A DNA stretch of 18,596 bases from Lutibacter sp. (lineage in GTDB: Bacteria > Bacteroidota > Bacteroidia > Flavobacteriales > Flavobacteriaceae). The translations under genes were made by a program, and so were the position numbers. The notes beneath the pieces were generated by a model that saw only the letters and a program-made list of their open reading frames with translations, ran no database searches and was not told the origin of the DNA. Location of the stretch: contig DPCK01000020.1 in the NCBI GenBank assembly GCA_003516285.1, positions 18,631 to 37,226 on the forward strand, given 5' to 3'. The stretch's first letter is position 1; every line of letters starts with the position of its first letter. This document shows positions 15,646 to 18,596 of the stretch, piece by piece.

Positions 15646-16298
15646 TAATTATATATTTTTAAAGGAACAAATATCATATTTTTTATTGAAGTATCCTGTT
15701 TTTTCAATCTTTTATAAATAACAGCTTTAAATATATTCGTTAATATTCCAAAACACTTTTTGTTTTATCAAAAAATATTTGAATTTACAAGCCAACAACT
15801 TCACAGAAAAAACGTTGGTTTGATCATATTATTGTAGGCTTCCAATACTTTTAAAACCCCACAAATTGAGATCATATTTCATTAAATAACCCAGCCATCG
15901 GTAAACTGGGCTTTTTGCAATGTTTTTAAATTTTATATGTATTTGATATTGAAATATTTATGTCATAAAATCAGGTTTGTTTTTCCCGTAAAATATCCTC
16001 AAATTAACGACATTGTGAATAGTTGTTTGTTTTTAAATGATGATGATTGCCATAAAAAATGTATAAATCTCAGCAAAATAAAGTGATTTCGGCCCAAAGA
16101 AATATGAAAATAATTACAATAAGCAAGGTACTTCATTCAAAAAATAGCTGTATCATTGAAATATATTATAACATTTAGCATACTAAAGATTGAAAACTGT
16201 CGTTAGTAAAAGCGTAGTGAATATTTATTATAATTATTTCTTGCAAAAAAATTAAATTAATGTAAATTGCGGGAAAATATAACCCTAACTAATTTGAA
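15646..16298. other. AT-rich spacer between porV and gldJ, lacking the expected porU
   Basis: This 653-bp divergent spacer is very AT-rich, with stop codons throughout all frames and no ORF above about 25 codons that I would defend. It must carry the promoters of porV (-) and gldJ (+). It also contains one terminator-like hairpin (15890-15916). I looked for a PorU C-terminus or internal motif in the minus-strand frames and saw none. Its length is well above the other spacers in the window. Confidence 0.6.
15890..15916 (+). terminator. Orphan terminator-like hairpin
   Basis: CCCAG (15890-15894) pairs with CTGGG (15906-15910) around an 11-nt loop and is followed by CTTTTT. No gene precedes it on the plus strand. 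Read on the minus strand, the stem extends to seven pairs with a G:T wobble, but the T-run is poor. It may end an unannotated small RNA or be a relic. Confidence 0.35.
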
Positions 16299-18005
16299 AT
16301 GAACTTGAAAAATCTAAATAACATTTATAAGTTAATCTTATTAACTATTACTGTTGTTTTCTTTGTGAGTTGCCATAATAGAAATCCAAGAAATAACGTA
16401 TCACTTACCGGTTGGAGTTCAAAAGACAAAAAAGCTGGTGGTTTTGCGGGAGACACAAAATATAAAGGGCAGGAAGCGCCTCCAGGAATGGTTTTGATTG
16501 AAGGTGGTTCTTTTACAATGGGACACGTACAGGATGATGTGATGTTCGACTGGAATACAACACCCGTTCAGCAGCAAGTGCGTTCATTTTATATGGATGA
16601 AACTGAAGTGACCAACTCTGAATATATCTTTTATTTAGATTGGATGGAAAAAGTTTTTCCTCCAAGCGATCCAAATTACGAACATATTTATACTTCAGCA
16701 GTTCCCGACACATTAGTTTGGCGCGATGTTTTGGGATTCAATGAACAACTGACAGAAAATTATTTAAGACATCCCGGTTATGCAGATTATCCGGTCATTG
16801 GCGTTAGCTGGATACAGGCCACACAATATTGTAAATGGAGAACCGACAGGGTGAATGAAAAAATATTAATGGAAAAGGGTATTTTAAAACCACTTTTCCG
16901 TTTGGATTCATTAGAGGTTAAAGGTCAAAATAATTTTAATACAGATACCTATTTAAACAATCCATATACACTTTTTGACGGAGATTCTTCCATCTACAGA
17001 AAAGGATTGCCATCCAATAAGCAACTTAAAAAAGGAGAAGCTAAACCAGCGAGAGGTTCTTTTACAGGAAGGCAAGTTAAGGTTTCAGACGGGATATTAA
17101 GTTCAAGATTTAGGCTTCCTACAGAAGTTGAATGGGAATATGCGGCAAAAGCGGTTGTTGAAGACCGTGAATATAACAATACCCGCGGAAGAAAAAAATA
17201 TGCCTGGAAAGGAAAATATACCCGTAATAAATCGAAAAAATATAAAGGCGACCAATTGGCCAATTTTAAACAAGGAAAAGGAGATTACAGTGGGGTTCCG
17301 GGATGGAGCAATGATGGTGCCGATATTACAATTCAAGTTAAATCCTACGACCCAAATGCTTTTGGTTTGTATGATATGTCTGGCAATGTTGCAGAATGGG
17401 TTGCGGATGTTTACCGACCAATTATTGATAATGAGGCCAATGATTTTAGCTATTTCAGGGGGAATATTTTTACAAAAAAAATGATTGATGCCGAAGGAAA
17501 TGTTGTTATTGCAAATGACCTTTCTGTGCAATACGACACCTTAGACAATGGGAAAATAGTTCCGAAGGAATTGCCGGGAAGCGTTAAATTTCAGCCAATT
17601 ACCAAGCGTGATGCCTATATGAGAAATAATTATGAGAAAGCATATAATGTAGACGTGAAAGATGGTGATTTGGCTTCAACAAAAATGTACAATAAAAATG
17701 AAGACGAATTAGAAACCAAGCCCCGTATGTACAATTCACCCATTAAACCTAGGGTTATTGGTGAAAGTGGTTTGTTGATGCAAGAATATGATGTTGAAAA
17801 GAGAACCACTTTAATAAGCGATATATCGCGTGTTTACAAAGGCGGTTCTTGGAAAGATATGGAATATTGGTTAGATCCTTCGCAACGAAGATATTTGCCG
17901 GAATATATGGCAACCAATTATATTGGATTTAGATGCGCATCGGACAGAATTGGCCCTATGACCTATAAAAAAAGAAAACCAACAACCACAAAAATTAGGT
18001 ATTAA
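16299..18005 (+). CDS. gldJ: Gliding motility / type IX secretion lipoprotein GldJ
   Basis: Lipoprotein required in Flavobacterium johnsoniae for gliding and, through stabilising GldK, for type IX secretion; it forms helical bands in the cell envelope. 568 residues, close to the known length. A lipoprotein signal occupies residues 1-24, with the lipobox FFVSC giving Cys25. The rest is an FGE-sulfatase (formylglycine-generating enzyme-like) fold without obvious catalytic cysteines: GMVLIEGGSFTMG (residues 63-75), MDETEVTNSEY, YPVIGVSWIQATQYCKWR, FRLPTEVEWEYAAKA, GLYDMSGNVAEWVAD and the closing YIGFRCASDRIGP. Sequence between the WEYAAKA and GNVAEW motifs, and a long stretch after the latter, are insertions expected in GldJ. 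The lysine-rich C-terminal tail (YKKRKPTTTKIRY) corresponds to the region reported to be needed for gliding but not secretion. It is divergent from porV, with a strong terminator 21 bp after the stop codon. Confidence 0.95.
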   Translation: MNLKNLNNIYKLILLTITVVFFVSCHNRNPRNNVSLTGWSSKDKKAGGFAGDTKYKGQEAPPGMVLIEGGSFTMGHVQDDVMFDWNTTPVQQQVRSFYMDETEVTNSEYIFYLDWMEKVFPPSDPNYEHIYTSAVPDTLVWRDVLGFNEQLTENYLRHPGYADYPVIGVSWIQATQYCKWRTDRVNEKILMEKGILKPLFRLDSLEVKGQNNFNTDTYLNNPYTLFDGDSSIYRKGLPSNKQLKKGEAKPARGSFTGRQVKVSDGILSSRFRLPTEVEWEYAAKAVVEDREYNNTRGRKKYAWKGKYTRNKSKKYKGDQLANFKQGKGDYSGVPGWSNDGADITIQVKSYDPNAFGLYDMSGNVAEWVADVYRPIIDNEANDFSYFRGNIFTKKMIDAEGNVVIANDLSVQYDTLDNGKIVPKELPGSVKFQPITKRDAYMRNNYEKAYNVDVKDGDLASTKMYNKNEDELETKPRMYNSPIKPRVIGESGLLMQEYDVEKRTTLISDISRVYKGGSWKDMEYWLDPSQRRYLPEYMATNYIGFRCASDRIGPMTYKKRKPTTTKIRY

Positions 18006-18026
18006 AACTATTTTTAAAATAAACCC

Positions 18027-18058
18027 AAGCCTCACTGAAATTTCAGTGAGGCTTTTTT
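18027..18058 (+). terminator. Strong intrinsic terminator after gldJ
   Basis: A perfect 14+14-nt inverted repeat (18027-18040 with 18041-18054) forms a GC-containing stem (core GCCTCACTGA), the inner AAATTT opening as the loop, followed by a six-T run (18053-18058). It ends gldJ and separates it from murF, 9 bp further on. Confidence 0.9.
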
Positions 18059-18066
18059 ATAGTTAA

Positions 18067-18596
18067 ATGATGAATATTGCACAATTATATCAGTTATACA
18101 GCCAAACTTATTTGGCGGATACCGATACTCGAAAAATAAGAAAAGGCAGTATGTTTTTTTGCCTGAAAGGCGATAATTTCAATGGAAATGAATTTGCAGA
18201 AGAAGCGCTAAAAACTGGCGCAAATTATGTGGTTATTGATGAAGAAAAACACCAAACGAACCCCAATATCATTCTGGTGGAAAATGTTTTAGAAACGCTT
18301 CAGAAACTGGCAAATTTTCACAGAAAACATCTTTCCATTCCTGTTATTTCACTAACGGGAAGCAACGGAAAAACCACCACCAAAGAATTGATCAATGCTG
18401 TTTTGTCCAAAAAATATGTTACTGCCGCAACCACTGGCAATTTAAACAATCATATTGGCGTTCCGCTTACCCTTTTATCCATGACGCCAAAAACAGAAAT
18501 TGGCATTGTTGAAATGGGCGCAAATCATATAAAGGAAATTGCATTTTTATGCAGTATCGCTGAACCCAATTATGGCTTAATCACCAATTTTGGAAA
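18067..18596 (+). CDS. murF: UDP-N-acetylmuramoyl-tripeptide:D-alanyl-D-alanine ligase (3' end outside window)
   Basis: Cytoplasmic ATP-dependent ligase that adds D-Ala-D-Ala to the UDP-MurNAc-tripeptide, the last cytoplasmic peptide step of peptidoglycan synthesis. 176 residues are visible from the first of two adjacent ATGs (18067 and 18070); the C-terminal two thirds lies beyond the window. The N-terminal Mur domain contains SMFFCLKGDNFNGNEFAEEAL, the UDP-binding region of MurF. The ATP-binding P-loop is VISLTGSNGKTTTKELI, followed by TTGNLNNHIGVPLTLL and VEMGANHIKEIAFL, both characteristic of MurF rather than MurC/D/E. No promoter is obvious in the 9 bp between the gldJ terminator and the start, so expression may rely on read-through or on a promoter within the terminator region. 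gldJ-murF adjacency is familiar in Flavobacteriaceae. Confidence 0.95.
   Translation, partial: MMNIAQLYQLYSQTYLADTDTRKIRKGSMFFCLKGDNFNGNEFAEEALKTGANYVVIDEEKHQTNPNIILVENVLETLQKLANFHRKHLSIPVISLTGSNGKTTTKELINAVLSKKYVTAATTGNLNNHIGVPLTLLSMTPKTEIGIVEMGANHIKEIAFLCSIAEPNYGLITNFG

Noticed and set aside
16104..16178. 24-codon ORF in the porV-gldJ spacer
   Set aside because: It has no start-region signal, no recognisable motif, and its composition matches random AT-rich DNA.

Overview
The window reads as a chromosomal stretch from a member of the Bacteroidota, most likely family Flavobacteriaceae. The evidence is low GC (roughly mid-30s percent by eye), absence of Shine-Dalgarno sequences, Bacteroidota-type TAnnTTTG promoter boxes, GldJ and PorV (gliding and type IX secretion components found only in this phylum), and a Tgt of a form lacking zinc-site cysteines. 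No mobile element, prophage, tRNA, rRNA or CRISPR array is visible. Most genes are core housekeeping genes.

Region 1 (1-5359, + strand) holds two large cytoplasmic sensor histidine kinases. The first is cut by the left edge and has six PAS domains, a kinase core and a C-terminal receiver. The second is receiver-kinase-receiver. Together they look like a phosphorelay, but no HPt protein or DNA-binding output regulator is in view. Both C-terminal receivers depart from consensus at or next to the active site.

Region 2 (5657-12440, + strand) is a run of housekeeping genes: an RluF-like pseudouridine synthase, tRNA-guanine transglycosylase (tgt), an LptF/LptG-family permease, an EamA-type transporter overlapping it, acetyl-CoA carboxylase alpha subunit (accA), and the bifunctional NAD(P)H-hydrate repair enzyme (nnr). 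A bidirectional hairpin terminator separates nnr from the convergent genes that follow.

Region 3 (12497-15645, - strand) is transcribed porV -> cdd -> group III truncated haemoglobin -> KAS III-like ketoacyl synthase. Region 4 (16299-end, + strand) is gldJ, a strong terminator, and the start of murF. In the relatives I know, porU, the type IX secretion sortase, sits between gldJ and porV. Here that interval is 653 bp of AT-rich DNA without a recognisable gene. This missing neighbour is the most notable feature of the window.

The genes are annotated from motif recognition in the translated sequence. No database search was possible, so family assignments are strong but statements about synteny in other genomes rest on memory.
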